From: Alteromonas confluentis
GTDB lineage: Bacteria > Pseudomonadota > Gammaproteobacteria > Enterobacterales > Alteromonadaceae
Assembly: GCF_001757105.1 (NCBI RefSeq)
Contig: NZ_MDHN01000004.1
Span: 62,001-126,000 of the forward strand
DNA: 64,000 nucleotides
Reading direction: 5' to 3'
Every line of letters begins with the position of its first letter. Positions within the stretch are counted from its first letter, which is position 1. Made by a program: the position numbers and the translations under genes. Of this stretch, positions 35,822 to 45,069 are shown one piece after another. Under the pieces are notes generated by a model that worked only from the letters and a program-made list of their open reading frames with translations, searched no databases and had not been told where the DNA came from.

Positions 35822-37591
35822 ATGATGAAAAGTCGAACAGTTTCACGTCACCTGATTAGCTCTGCTGTCGGTCTGGCATTGTCTCTTAGCACCGTTGTTG
35901 GTGTTCAAGCGGCAGGCGTTACCGATAAAGACATCCTCAACGATGCCAAAACTACCGGCGACGTACTTAGTTATGGTATGGGCCCGCGCGGACAGCGTTT
36001 TAGCCCACTGGACACGCTTAACACCAAAAACGTTAAGAAAATGCACCCTGTATGGGCATTCTCACTAGGTGGCGAGAAGCAACGTGGTCAGGAATCACAG
36101 CCTCTGGTACACGACGGTGTAATGTTCGTAACTGGTTCTTATTCACGTATTTACGCTATCGACGTAAAAACCGGTGATGAGCTGTGGCAATACGAAGCTC
36201 GTCTGCCAGACGGCATCATGCCTTGCTGTGACGTAATCAACCGTGGTGCGGCGCTGTACGACGACCTGGTTATCTTCGGTACACTAGACGCGATTCTGGT
36301 AGCACTTGACCAAAAGACCGGTAAAGTGAAATGGCGCAAGAAAATGGGTGACTACAAAGCAGGTTACTCGTTCACTGCTGCGCCTATGATCGTTAAAGGT
36401 AAAGTTATCACCGGTATTTCTGGTGGTGAATTCGGTATCGTGGGTAAAGTTGAAGCCCGTGATGCGAAAACCGGTGAACTGGTATGGACCCGCCCTACCG
36501 TTGAAGGTCACATGGGTTACCTGAACGGCAAAGAAAACGGCATCACTGGTGGTGAAGCGAACAAGACCTGGACTGGCGACCTGTGGAAAACCGGTGGTGC
36601 AGCAACCTGGCTTGGCGGTACTTACGACCCAGATCAAGATCTGATCTTCATGGGTACGGGTAACCCTGCACCGTGGAACTCTCACTTACGTCCTGGTGAC
36701 AACCTGTACTCTTCTTCACGTCTTGCTATCGACCCTGATACCGGTGAAATCAAATGGCACTTCCAGACCACGCCACACGACGGCTGGGATTTCGACGGTG
36801 TTAACGAACTGATTGCCTTCGACTACAAGTCAAAAGGTAAAACGGTTAAAGCAGCGGCAACCGCCGACCGTAACGGCTATTTCTATGTACTGAACCGTGA
36901 AAATGGCGATTTCATCCGTGGCTTCCCATTCGTAAGCGGTATTACCTGGGCGAGCGGCCTTAACGACGACGGTACACCTATCTACACTGAAACCGGCCGT
37001 CCTGGTGACCCTTCTGAAAGCGAGAACGGTGAGAAAGGTAAAACAGTATTCTCAGTACCTTCATTCTTAGGTGGTAAGAACTGGATGCCTATGGCGTACA
37101 GCGAAGACACAGGTCTGTTCTATGTGCCTTCTAACGAATGGGGTATGGACATCTGGAACGAGCCAGTAAGCTACAAGAAAGGTGCGGCTTACTTAGGTTC
37201 TGGTTTCACCATCAAGTCAGTATTCGAAGACCACATTGGTTCACTGAAAGCGGTTGACCCGAAAACGGGTGAAACTGTGTGGGAGTACAAGAACGGCGCG
37301 CCTCTGTGGGGTGGTGTTCTGGCTACTGCGGGTAACCTGGTATTTACCGGAACACCTGAAGGCTATCTGATGGGCTTCGATGCGAAGACCGGTGAGATTG
37401 TTTATAAGTTTAATACAGGTTCAGGTATCGTCGGCTCTCCAATTACTTGGGAGATGGACGGTGAGCAATATCTGAGTGTTCTGTCTGGTTGGGGTGGCGC
37501 CGTTCCTCTGTGGGGTGGTGAAGTTGCCAAACGCGTAAAAGACATCAACCAAGGCGGTACAGTCTGGACCTTCAAGTTGCCTCGCTCGTAA
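35822..37591 (+). CDS. PQQ-dependent alcohol dehydrogenase with lanthanide-type Asp-x-Asp motif
   Basis: 589 residues with a signal peptide ending VQAAG and no haem domain, so a type I quinoprotein. Eight-bladed propeller tryptophan motifs recur, and the vicinal disulfide is MPCCDV. The catalytic aspartate is Asp323 in HDGWDFDG, and Asp325 two residues later is the extra metal ligand known from lanthanide-dependent XoxF and PedH; calcium enzymes have Ala, Ser or Thr there. It oxidises alcohols in the periplasm and passes electrons to cytochrome c550. CTGGAGAAAC before ATG 35822 sets the start; ATG 35825 is equivalent. Confidence 0.93.
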   Translation: MMKSRTVSRHLISSAVGLALSLSTVVGVQAAGVTDKDILNDAKTTGDVLSYGMGPRGQRFSPLDTLNTKNVKKMHPVWAFSLGGEKQRGQESQPLVHDGVMFVTGSYSRIYAIDVKTGDELWQYEARLPDGIMPCCDVINRGAALYDDLVIFGTLDAILVALDQKTGKVKWRKKMGDYKAGYSFTAAPMIVKGKVITGISGGEFGIVGKVEARDAKTGELVWTRPTVEGHMGYLNGKENGITGGEANKTWTGDLWKTGGAATWLGGTYDPDQDLIFMGTGNPAPWNSHLRPGDNLYSSSRLAIDPDTGEIKWHFQTTPHDGWDFDGVNELIAFDYKSKGKTVKAAATADRNGYFYVLNRENGDFIRGFPFVSGITWASGLNDDGTPIYTETGRPGDPSESENGEKGKTVFSVPSFLGGKNWMPMAYSEDTGLFYVPSNEWGMDIWNEPVSYKKGAAYLGSGFTIKSVFEDHIGSLKAVDPKTGETVWEYKNGAPLWGGVLATAGNLVFTGTPEGYLMGFDAKTGEIVYKFNTGSGIVGSPITWEMDGEQYLSVLSGWGGAVPLWGGEVAKRVKDINQGGTVWTFKLPRS

Positions 37592-37600
37592 GGCGGGCAT

Positions 37601-37640
37601 CGTAACAGGGTTATGGTCCCACAACCCTGTTACGAGTTTT
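37601..37640 (+). terminator. First hairpin after the alcohol dehydrogenase
   Basis: CGTAACAGGGTT pairs with AACCCTGTTACG (12 bp), followed by AGTTTTT. A strong intrinsic terminator or attenuator ten bases after the stop. Confidence 0.85.
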
Positions 37641-37647
37641 TCTTCAG

Positions 37648-37680
37648 AGAGCTGGCATGGACCTGCCGCCAGCTCTTTTT
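37648..37680 (+). terminator. Second hairpin, abutting the next ribosome site
   Basis: AGAGCTGGC pairs with GCCAGCTCT, then TTTT, directly before AAGGACC, the ribosome site of the NosR-like gene. It could limit read-through or translation of that gene. Confidence 0.75.
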
Positions 37681-37693
37681 AAGGACCTCCCCC

Positions 37694-39811
37694 ATGACAG
37701 GATTCATCCATACTGCCTTTTTAAGACTCCTCTTCTTCATTTCACTCTGCATCAGCACATGCGCCACTTTGGCCGAAGAAGTCAGTATCGATGATTCCCT
37801 TATCCAATCCATTTTTCCTAAAGCCACGCTCATTGGCGACAAGCAAACCGATGTCCCCGTGCAACCGGTTTATCAGTTACAGGAATTACTGGGCTATGTA
37901 TTTGCCAGTAACGATTTAGTGAATCTGTCGGGCTTTTCCGGTACCCGAATCAACCTGCTTATCGGCATCGACACCGCCGGCAATGTAAAAGGCATTCGTA
38001 TTATCAATCACCACGAGCCCATTTTCCTGCACGGGCTTGGCCCGGAACCCATGCTCAATTTCATAAACCAGTATGAAGGCGTGAATGTAGGCCAGCGTGT
38101 AATTGTAGATTCTGCTGCCAAGAATAATCCGGACGACCCATCTATAGTGCATGTGGATGGCGTTACCAAAGCCACGGTGTCGGTGATCATCATTAACGAC
38201 ACCATTTTGTTGTCTTCGCTTAAAGTTGCGCGTCAATTATTGTCCGGCTTCGCCAGTTCACCGTTGGCCACACCAAAAGACACCTTTGAAGAAAAGAACT
38301 GGCAGCAGTTGCTTGATGATGGTCTGGTACGTCAGTGGCGTATCAGCCAACAAGATATGGCCGATGGCTTTAACATTGAGCTTGATACATTCCCCAGCGA
38401 TACCTTTGACCTTTCTTACGATAACTTCGACGTGTATTACGCCTACCTGAACGCCCCGACTATAGGGCGTAATTTGTTGGGTGATAGCGAATATCAACGC
38501 CTGATGACAATACTGAAGCCCAATGAGCAGGCTTTTCTGGTGATGTCGGAAGGTTTCTTCAACTATCTGGAAGACGACTTCAAACCCGGTACGGTAGCTA
38601 ATCGCATTTCGCTGACGCAGAATGACTTGCCCTTCCCCATGCGGGATTTAAACTTCTACAGTTATGCCGACCAACAGTTGGGCGCAGGCATGCCTGAGAG
38701 CGACGATGTGCAGGTATTCGTGGTAAACACCCAGTCTGGCTTCAACCCTGGCGATACCATGTCATTGAATCTGAACATTGATATCGCCCGCAACCATCTC
38801 ATCCGCAATCAACTGCACCTGCACGATGATTACAGCCTGCCTGAAACCCTGTTTGATTTTGCCGAAGCCGTGGTAGAGGAAGCGCCGAAAGCGCCGTGGG
38901 TTCGGATTTGGGAAAACCGCATCATGGATATTTCGGTGTTAGTGGTAAGCCTTATTCTGGTTACGCTAATTTTCATCTTTCAGCACCGCTTGTCAGCCAA
39001 CGAGAAACTGTTCCGCTGGGTGCGTTGGAGCTTCCTCACCTACACGCTCATATTCATTGGCTGGCTGTGGCAGGGACAGCTTTCTATCGTCAATATTTAT
39101 CCAATCCTGCAAAGTGTGATCAATGGTTTCGACATCAATATGTACTTGATGGACCCCATTCTGTTCATTCTCTGGAGCTACGTATTCGTTAGTCTGTTTA
39201 TTGTTGGTCGCGGTATTTTTTGTGGTTGGCTGTGCCCATTTGGCGCACTGCAGGAAATGGTGGGCTGGGTGGCGAAAAAGCTGCGTATCCGTCAGAAGAA
39301 GGTGCCGTTCGACGCTCACAGTAAACTCTGGTGGGTTAAGTATGCCATTCTGATTGGCCTGGTAATCACCTCTTTCGCCTCAGTGAGAGTGGCTGAAATT
39401 GCCTCAGAAGTGGAACCGTTCAAAACCGCGATCACATTGCAGTTTGTACGTACCTGGCCGTTTGTGCTGTATGCGGTTGCCCTGCTGATTGCCGGCCTTT
39501 GGATCAACAAGTTCTACTGCCGCTATGTCTGCCCGCTGGGCGCCGGCCTGGCTGTACTGGGTTACTTCCACGCCGGTGAATGGCTTACCCGTCGCAAGGC
39601 TTGTGGCAACCCCTGCACGCTTTGTCATCACAAATGCGACATCAAAGCCATCACGCCCACAGGTGATATTAATTACAATGAATGTGTGCAGTGTCTGGAG
39701 TGTATTGTGTACTACAACAACGATGATTTATGCCCACCACTTAAAAAAGCAAAGCGGAAAGATAGGCAACGCGATCAACAGGTACATATCGTTAGCCCTC
39801 ATATACGTTAA
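37694..39811 (+). CDS. NosR-like membrane flavo-iron-sulfur protein
   Basis: 705 residues from ATG 37694. A signal segment comes first, then a periplasmic FMN-binding domain with the attachment motif VDGVTKATVS (about residues 155-164), then a further periplasmic region, about five membrane helices (from residue 410), polyferredoxin-type motifs CGWLCPFGALQE and CRYVCPLGAG, and a C-terminal cysteine-rich 4Fe-4S domain (CGNPCTLCHHKC; CVQCLEC). This is the NosR/NirI layout. No nitrous oxide reductase is here. Its place after the PQQ dehydrogenase suggests electron transfer across the membrane for maturation or for the quinoprotein pathway. Confidence 0.88.
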   Translation: MTGFIHTAFLRLLFFISLCISTCATLAEEVSIDDSLIQSIFPKATLIGDKQTDVPVQPVYQLQELLGYVFASNDLVNLSGFSGTRINLLIGIDTAGNVKGIRIINHHEPIFLHGLGPEPMLNFINQYEGVNVGQRVIVDSAAKNNPDDPSIVHVDGVTKATVSVIIINDTILLSSLKVARQLLSGFASSPLATPKDTFEEKNWQQLLDDGLVRQWRISQQDMADGFNIELDTFPSDTFDLSYDNFDVYYAYLNAPTIGRNLLGDSEYQRLMTILKPNEQAFLVMSEGFFNYLEDDFKPGTVANRISLTQNDLPFPMRDLNFYSYADQQLGAGMPESDDVQVFVVNTQSGFNPGDTMSLNLNIDIARNHLIRNQLHLHDDYSLPETLFDFAEAVVEEAPKAPWVRIWENRIMDISVLVVSLILVTLIFIFQHRLSANEKLFRWVRWSFLTYTLIFIGWLWQGQLSIVNIYPILQSVINGFDINMYLMDPILFILWSYVFVSLFIVGRGIFCGWLCPFGALQEMVGWVAKKLRIRQKKVPFDAHSKLWWVKYAILIGLVITSFASVRVAEIASEVEPFKTAITLQFVRTWPFVLYAVALLIAGLWINKFYCRYVCPLGAGLAVLGYFHAGEWLTRRKACGNPCTLCHHKCDIKAITPTGDINYNECVQCLECIVYYNNDDLCPPLKKAKRKDRQRDQQVHIVSPHIR

Positions 39812-39865
39812 GAGCCTTCGGCGACTTTTTTTCACCCTCCAATTTATTAAACATGCAGTAAAAAC

Positions 39866-39950
39866 GTACTATCTAGTACTTTTTTATTGTCGGTAAAAAT
39901 TACAATTAAAACCGTGTAAAATTTACACAACATTTAACTTTCTGTTAAAT
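39866..39950. promoter_or_regulatory. Three inverted repeats upstream of the PEP-CTERM gene
   Basis: GTACTATCTAGTAC (39866-39879), GTGTAAAATTTACAC (39914-39928) and ATTTAAC/GTTAAAT (39932-39950) lie 17-115 bases upstream of a sigma-54 promoter. They are candidate sites for its activator. Confidence 0.55.
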
Positions 39951-39964
39951 AAGAATTTCCTTAT

Positions 39965-39982
39965 TTGGCTTATTTTTTGCAC
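39965..39982 (+). promoter_or_regulatory. Sigma-54 promoter of the PEP-CTERM gene
   Basis: TTTGGCTTATTTTTTGCAC has GG at 39967-39968 and GC at 39979-39980, ten bases apart, with TTGC as in the consensus. It predicts a start near 39992 and a leader of about 83 bases. Sigma-54 control through PrsK/PrsR has been described for PEP-CTERM genes in floc-forming bacteria. Confidence 0.75.
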
Positions 39983-40074
39983 AAGCCAAGTTCGCATTTA
40001 GCCGTTTAATTTGCGGAAAAATTCTTAGAAAAACTTCTAAGCAAGGATATAGTCAAATCATAGGAAATTTTGTA

Positions 40075-41061
40075 ATGCAAAAGTCAAAGTCGCGCCTTTT
40101 AAAGGCTTTAAGCATCTCAGCACTTGCTCTGTCAGCTTCATCATACGGGGCCCTCATACCAAGTTCGACTTATTATGGAAATGTCGGAATGTCCACAGAT
40201 GGATGGGGCGGTTCAAGTAATAGCGGTATTGTTAGCGCTAGTGTAGACGCAGGTTCTACGGTAGTGGCTGCCTACCTTTACACTGCGACTCAAGGTTCAA
40301 ACACTACGCCGACTGTGGCCCTAGACGGTGTGAATGTTACCTTTGGCCCGGAAGTCACTAATCCAAGTTATCCGCATACAGGAATGCATAAAGCAGACGT
40401 AACTTCCATTGTGAAAAGTACTATCGATGCTGGCCCTGGTGGTATCTACGATTTCAGTATTGAAGAACTCGTCGGTGGTGCATCAGTTGATGGTAGTGGT
40501 CTGGTTATCGTTTACGAAAATTCAAGTTTACCGATTGCTTCTGTTGGCTTGCTGGATGGTTTCTCGGACATTCTCGGCGATACAACATCAATCAACTTCG
40601 CAACCCCTTTAGATCCTACCTCGCCAGGATTCTTTGCAGAGATGGTGCTAGGTATAGGCTTTAGTTGCTGTAATCAGGCCTCTGACGTTTCAGTCAATGG
40701 TACACTCATTACAGAAAATGCCGGTGGATTTGATGACGGTGAAAACCAGGCAAATGGTTCCCTGATCACCTTCGGTAGCTTCGACGATGCTTATTCACCG
40801 TTCATGCCTTCCTATGCCGAAGATACAGAGCGTTACGACCTGACAAACTACATTAATGTTGGCGATAGCTCGATCACAGTAGATACAATTAACCCTTCAG
40901 TTAACGACAATATTTTCTTTGCTGGATTTTATGTTTCCGGGGAAGCGGGTTTCAATGCACCACCACCATCAGTAAACGCACCAGAGCCAGGTACCCTTGC
41001 AATGATGGGTTGCCTTTTAGCCGGGCTTGCCGGCTTCAGACAACGGGTAAAGCGAAGCTAG
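40075..41061 (+). CDS. PEP-CTERM sorted exoprotein
   Basis: 328 residues. A signal peptide (SISALALSASSYG) is followed by a secreted, Ser/Gly/Asp-rich body, then the C-terminal sorting signal: PEPGTLAMMG, a hydrophobic stretch and the basic end RQRVKRS. Exosortase should cleave there and move the protein to the surface or matrix. No exosortase gene is in the window. The body has no domain I recognise; two adjacent cysteines occur at FSCCNQ. AGGAAATTTTGT upstream is the ribosome site. Confidence 0.88.
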   Translation: MQKSKSRLLKALSISALALSASSYGALIPSSTYYGNVGMSTDGWGGSSNSGIVSASVDAGSTVVAAYLYTATQGSNTTPTVALDGVNVTFGPEVTNPSYPHTGMHKADVTSIVKSTIDAGPGGIYDFSIEELVGGASVDGSGLVIVYENSSLPIASVGLLDGFSDILGDTTSINFATPLDPTSPGFFAEMVLGIGFSCCNQASDVSVNGTLITENAGGFDDGENQANGSLITFGSFDDAYSPFMPSYAEDTERYDLTNYINVGDSSITVDTINPSVNDNIFFAGFYVSGEAGFNAPPPSVNAPEPGTLAMMGCLLAGLAGFRQRVKRS

Positions 41062-41098
41062 TTAAATTGATAGGTTTTGTACTTTACATGCAATGACT

Positions 41099-41126
41099 AC
41101 ACTCCGCTTCAGCGGAGTGTTTATTT
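41099..41126 (+). terminator. Terminator of the PEP-CTERM gene
   Basis: ACACTCCGCT, loop TC, AGCGGAGTGT, then TTATTT. Confidence 0.8.
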
Positions 41127-41155
41127 CACGAAAGTAGCTGTGGCAGTGAGCAACT

Positions 41156-42157
41156 TTACTTATCTTTCCTGTCCAACCAGCTTTTCAACAATGCAAACGT
41201 AATGCGTGGCCGGTCGTTATAGAAACCGTGTGCACCACCTGGCACCACAGCCAGTTCTGCTCCCGGTGTCAGTGCCAGATAATCCTGTACGGTATCGATA
41301 CGAGCCGAATCGTACTGGCCAATCATGAACAAAGTTTTCATCGGGTCGATGCCTGCCAGTAAATGGGTGGCATCGTAGCTCTTTAACACGCCGGTGGATG
41401 AGAACTCACTTGGTCCCCACATCTTGTTGTAGATAAGCGGATTAAAGCCGTTGCCGCCTACGTTCTCGTAATAGGCTCTGGCCGCTTCAGTGCCAATACC
41501 CCGGATGTAATAAACTGAATAAAGTTTGGTGTAAGCCTTGCGACATACATCACCTTCTGGCGGCGCAGCCGATTCACACTGTTTCAGCGTTGCCTGCACG
41601 TCTTGCGGGGCGGCTTTCACCAGCAGGTTTGCATCCATGATCCAATGTGGCGTCGAAATAAACGTGCCTCCTAAAACCGTAGACACGGTGCGCTGCGGAT
41701 ATTTAGCTGAGTATTCCAGTGCCAGCGCCGAGCCCCAACTATGGCCCACAACATGCCACTCATCTAACCCTAGGGTTTTTCGAATCGTTTCAAGAGAATC
41801 AACAAATCGTTCTACCCGCCAGTTGACCGGATCGTTCGGCTGCTCTGATTTACCGCTGTCGAGTTGATCGTACATGATAACCATACGGTCGTTAGCCAGC
41901 TCCGTCATACCGGCAAAGCCATTATGCGTGCCACCCGGACCGCCGTGAATAAATATCACCGGTGTCGCATTTTTATGTTCAAGGCCATTTACGCGCACAT
42001 AAATTTTGCCGCCTTCTACCGGTACCATCAGTTCCTTCTCAGGCTGAGCCCAGGCTGCGGTTTCTGCCACCGAATGGAAAGACGTTACACAAAAAGAGAG
42101 AACAGTGAGTAATGATAAAGCCACAGCTTTGGCTGATGACGGGAGTTTGAAGCGCAT
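41156..42157 (-). CDS. Secreted alpha/beta hydrolase, proline iminopeptidase-like
   Basis: 333 residues with a signal peptide (ending SVAET). HGGPGG forms the oxyanion region, GHSWGS carries the nucleophile serine, and the histidine is in GGAHGFY near the end. These are the marks of the S33 prolyl aminopeptidase group, normally cytoplasmic; a periplasmic location is less common. The exact substrate is unknown. Paired cysteines lie at KQCESAAPPEGDVC. Confidence 0.85.
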   Translation of the reverse strand: MRFKLPSSAKAVALSLLTVLSFCVTSFHSVAETAAWAQPEKELMVPVEGGKIYVRVNGLEHKNATPVIFIHGGPGGTHNGFAGMTELANDRMVIMYDQLDSGKSEQPNDPVNWRVERFVDSLETIRKTLGLDEWHVVGHSWGSALALEYSAKYPQRTVSTVLGGTFISTPHWIMDANLLVKAAPQDVQATLKQCESAAPPEGDVCRKAYTKLYSVYYIRGIGTEAARAYYENVGGNGFNPLIYNKMWGPSEFSSTGVLKSYDATHLLAGIDPMKTLFMIGQYDSARIDTVQDYLALTPGAELAVVPGGAHGFYNDRPRITFALLKSWLDRKDK

Positions 42158-42203
42158 GAACTAATCCGGTTTGTAGTCGTTATTCTGGGAACAAAAAAGG
42201 CGC

Positions 42204-42677
42204 TTAGAGTAGCAGATTATCCATCACCGGCACAAAGCGGTCAGCTGCACGCTTCAGGCTATCGGCAGTCAGCGCTTCAACACCGTACACTTCCACTTCG
42301 CATTGGTACTTTTCCCGGGCACGCTGAACCAGCAAATCAAAATCACCGTCGCCAGACACCAGTACAAGTACGTCGCAATGTTCCGCTGCTTCCATCATGT
42401 CCAGCGTTAAGCCAACGTCCCAATCACCTTTGGCACTGCCGTCGGCGCGTTGGATAAAGGGTTTCAGCTTCACCTCAAAGCCAATAGCTCTGAGAATATT
42501 CTGAAACTGCTTCTGCTTTTCGTCGTTACGATTGATGGCATAAGCATTGGCAGTCATCACTTCCCTGTCGTGAGTCACCTCAGCCCAAAAACGGTTGTAG
42601 TCGAAGTTGCGCTTAAACGCACTGCGGGTGGTGTAATAGACGTTTTGTACATCGACAAAAATACCGGTTTTTTTCAC
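42204..42677 (-). CDS. NYN-domain putative ribonuclease
   Basis: 157 residues comprising one NYN (PIN-like) domain. The acidic metal ligands are visible in FVDVQNV, GDWDVGL and SGDGDFDLLV. Bacterial members of the LabA/DUF88 group are thought to cut RNA. No partner domain or neighbour gives a target. It lies 46 bases upstream of the hydrolase start on the same strand. Confidence 0.85.
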   Translation of the reverse strand: MKKTGIFVDVQNVYYTTRSAFKRNFDYNRFWAEVTHDREVMTANAYAINRNDEKQKQFQNILRAIGFEVKLKPFIQRADGSAKGDWDVGLTLDMMEAAEHCDVLVLVSGDGDFDLLVQRAREKYQCEVEVYGVEALTADSLKRAADRFVPVMDNLLL

Positions 42678-42855
42678 AACAGACCTTAAATACTTAAATA
42701 GCGTTAACCATCAGCAACCCCGGAGCAACCTGCGTAGCGCATACTGACAATAGAGGTTGCCATTCTAACAAAAACGCTCTCTGTCCGTTGCAAAAGAAAA
42801 CCTTATTTGCAGTTCATGTGAACACAGGCAGAATGATATAAGCGATAAATGATCC

Positions 42856-43761
42856 TTAGGAATTAGAAGCCATTTTCTCAACCAGATAATCCACAAACAC
42901 CCTCACTCTGGCGGGCATGTGTCGCCCGCCAATAAACACGGCATGTATAACTTCTTTGTCTTGTGGATTGAAGTCTTCTAGCAGCGGAATAAGTTGTCCC
43001 GATGCGAGCGCCTGTTCGATATGAAAGTTGCCGACCCGGGTAATGCCAATATCAGCCATGGTAAGTTCAACCAGCGTTTCACCATTGTTCGACGTCATAT
43101 TCCCTTCTATGGGCAAAATGTAATCTTCACCATTTTCACGAAAAGGCCAGCCGGGCTCTATGCGCTGAAAACTGAAATCCAAACAGTTAAAGTGTTTTAG
43201 ATCGGCAGGGGTTTCGGGAATGCCAGCCTGTGCTAAGTAGTTCGGCGATGCGACTATGGTTCTGCCGGTTTCACCTAAGCGCCTGGCGGTTAAATTGCTG
43301 TCAGGTAAAGGGCCGAAACGAATTGCGACGTCAATATGGCCATCGGCCACATTGCTGATTTTATCGCTCACTTCGACTTCAATTTTGATATTGGGGTAGC
43401 GCTCTAAAAACTCTTTGTACAAGGGAATCATGGTCAAACGACTGTAGGCTGTTGCGGTACTTACTTTAATTAAACCGCTTGGGCTGGCGCGGTCGGAAAT
43501 GGCGCGCTCGGTCTCTTCGACATCTTTTAAGATCCGCCGAGCAGCCAGGGCATAAGATTCCCCTTCGCTGGTTAAGTAAAGTTTGCGGGTAGAACGGACA
43601 AGCAGCCGCACACCTAAACGCTTTTCTATTCGGGTCATCATCCGGCTTACTGCCGATGGTGTTAGACCGAGTTCTCTGGCCGCCCCACTTAAACTGCCGA
43701 GTGTTGCCACCGTCAAAAAGGTTTCCATTTCAGCCGTTCTATCAGCTTTAACTTGCTTCAT
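42856..43761 (-). CDS. LysR-type regulator, CrgA-like
   Basis: 301 residues from ATG 43761 (a TTG at 43773 is an alternative). The helix-turn-helix spans SLSGAARELGLTPSAVSRMM, and the effector domain follows (SGLIKVSTATAYSRL). It diverges from an MFS transporter 100 bases away, which it probably controls. Confidence 0.88.
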   Translation of the reverse strand: MKQVKADRTAEMETFLTVATLGSLSGAARELGLTPSAVSRMMTRIEKRLGVRLLVRSTRKLYLTSEGESYALAARRILKDVEETERAISDRASPSGLIKVSTATAYSRLTMIPLYKEFLERYPNIKIEVEVSDKISNVADGHIDVAIRFGPLPDSNLTARRLGETGRTIVASPNYLAQAGIPETPADLKHFNCLDFSFQRIEPGWPFRENGEDYILPIEGNMTSNNGETLVELTMADIGITRVGNFHIEQALASGQLIPLLEDFNPQDKEVIHAVFIGGRHMPARVRVFVDYLVEKMASNS

Positions 43762-43861
43762 TTGTGAATCCAATGCAAAACAGATTAGCTTCCCACCCCA
43801 CTACTCGGGCATTCTTTATGTCGTTATATTCCCTGGTATCATAAATAAACTTGAGTTCAAC

Positions 43862-45025
43862 ATGAAGATTAACTTTCCACTGATGGCGCTGGCCATTGGT
43901 GCTTTTGGAATTGGTGTAACAGAATTCTCTCCTATGGGAATGTTGCCCGTGATAGCAGATGACTTAGGCGTTTCGATACCTACAGCTGGTATTCTCATTA
44001 GTGCTTATGCCTTTGGAGTACTGGTAGGTGCGCCGGTCATGACTTTACTGTTTGCCAATATGCCGCGCCGTCGCCTGCTGGTATTGTCCATGGGCATTTT
44101 TACCCTGGGTAATTTAATGAGCGCGCTGGCCGACAGTTACAGCGCCTTGATGATTAGCCGCATTATTACCTCGTTCAATCACGGCGTATTTTTTGGTGTT
44201 GGCGCTGTCGTCGCAACCCAATTAGTGCCGCCGAATCAACGCGCCGGGGCGGTTGCGGCAATGTTTTCAGGGCTTACCATTGCAACCGTTGGCGGTGTTC
44301 CGTTGGCAAGCTTTGTGGGCACAACGCTGGGCTGGCGAAATGCGTTTCTGGGCATTGCAGCTATCGGCTTAGTGGCAATGATAGCCTTGCGCTTTAGTTT
44401 GCCTCCTTTGGTGAATCAGGAGAAAGCGAACATTCGCAATGAATTAGCCGTGTTAAGCAAAGGTTCTGTGTTGGCAGCGCTTCTGTTAACAGTGGTGGGT
44501 GCCAGTTCAATGTTCACGGTATTTACCTACATCGTGCCAATTCTGCAACAAGAAACCCATGCTTCAACCACCTTTGTAACGGCCATGCTGGTGCTTTACG
44601 GCGTGGGGCTTGCAGTGGGTAATGTGCTGGGCGGACGCTATGCCGATCGCACTTTGTACGGCACGTTAATCGTATCGTTAATTGCAGTTATTCTGCTGCT
44701 GGTGATCTTTACCGTTACCATGTCTTCTTCCGTTATCGTTGTGCCACTGATTTTCCTTTGGGGCATTGCCAGTTTCGCTGTGGTTCCACCGCTGCAATCA
44801 TTGGTGGTACAGGAAGCCAGCGAAGCGCCGAATCTGGCATCGGCCATGAACATTGGTGCGTTCAATCTTGGCAATGCGGTTGGCGCAGCTTTAGGTGGCG
44901 GCGTTATAAGTGCAGGTCTTGGATTACCAGCGGTAGCCTTAGCTGGCGCAGGCACCGCTTTGCTTGGGCTACTCATGGTATTAGTTGCCAGCAGAAAGAA
45001 AACAAGCTTTGCGCTTGGTACCTAG
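43862..45025 (+). CDS. MFS transporter, DHA1 (AraJ/YdhP-like) family
   Basis: 387 residues from ATG 43862; a longer frame starting at 43583 overlaps the LysR gene and is not credible. Twelve hydrophobic segments and the family start GVTEFSPMGMLPVIADDLGV are seen. Members export drugs, sugars or small acids. Regulation by the divergent LysR gene is likely. Confidence 0.87.
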   Translation: MKINFPLMALAIGAFGIGVTEFSPMGMLPVIADDLGVSIPTAGILISAYAFGVLVGAPVMTLLFANMPRRRLLVLSMGIFTLGNLMSALADSYSALMISRIITSFNHGVFFGVGAVVATQLVPPNQRAGAVAAMFSGLTIATVGGVPLASFVGTTLGWRNAFLGIAAIGLVAMIALRFSLPPLVNQEKANIRNELAVLSKGSVLAALLLTVVGASSMFTVFTYIVPILQQETHASTTFVTAMLVLYGVGLAVGNVLGGRYADRTLYGTLIVSLIAVILLLVIFTVTMSSSVIVVPLIFLWGIASFAVVPPLQSLVVQEASEAPNLASAMNIGAFNLGNAVGAALGGGVISAGLGLPAVALAGAGTALLGLLMVLVASRKKTSFALGT

Positions 45026-45069
45026 CCCATGCTGGTCATGATTTGCCAACGGGGCGCGCCCGCGCCCTG

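Noticed and set aside
43583..43861. N-terminal extension of the MFS transporter
   Set aside because: It is the antisense of the LysR gene start; the membrane protein begins at ATG 43862.
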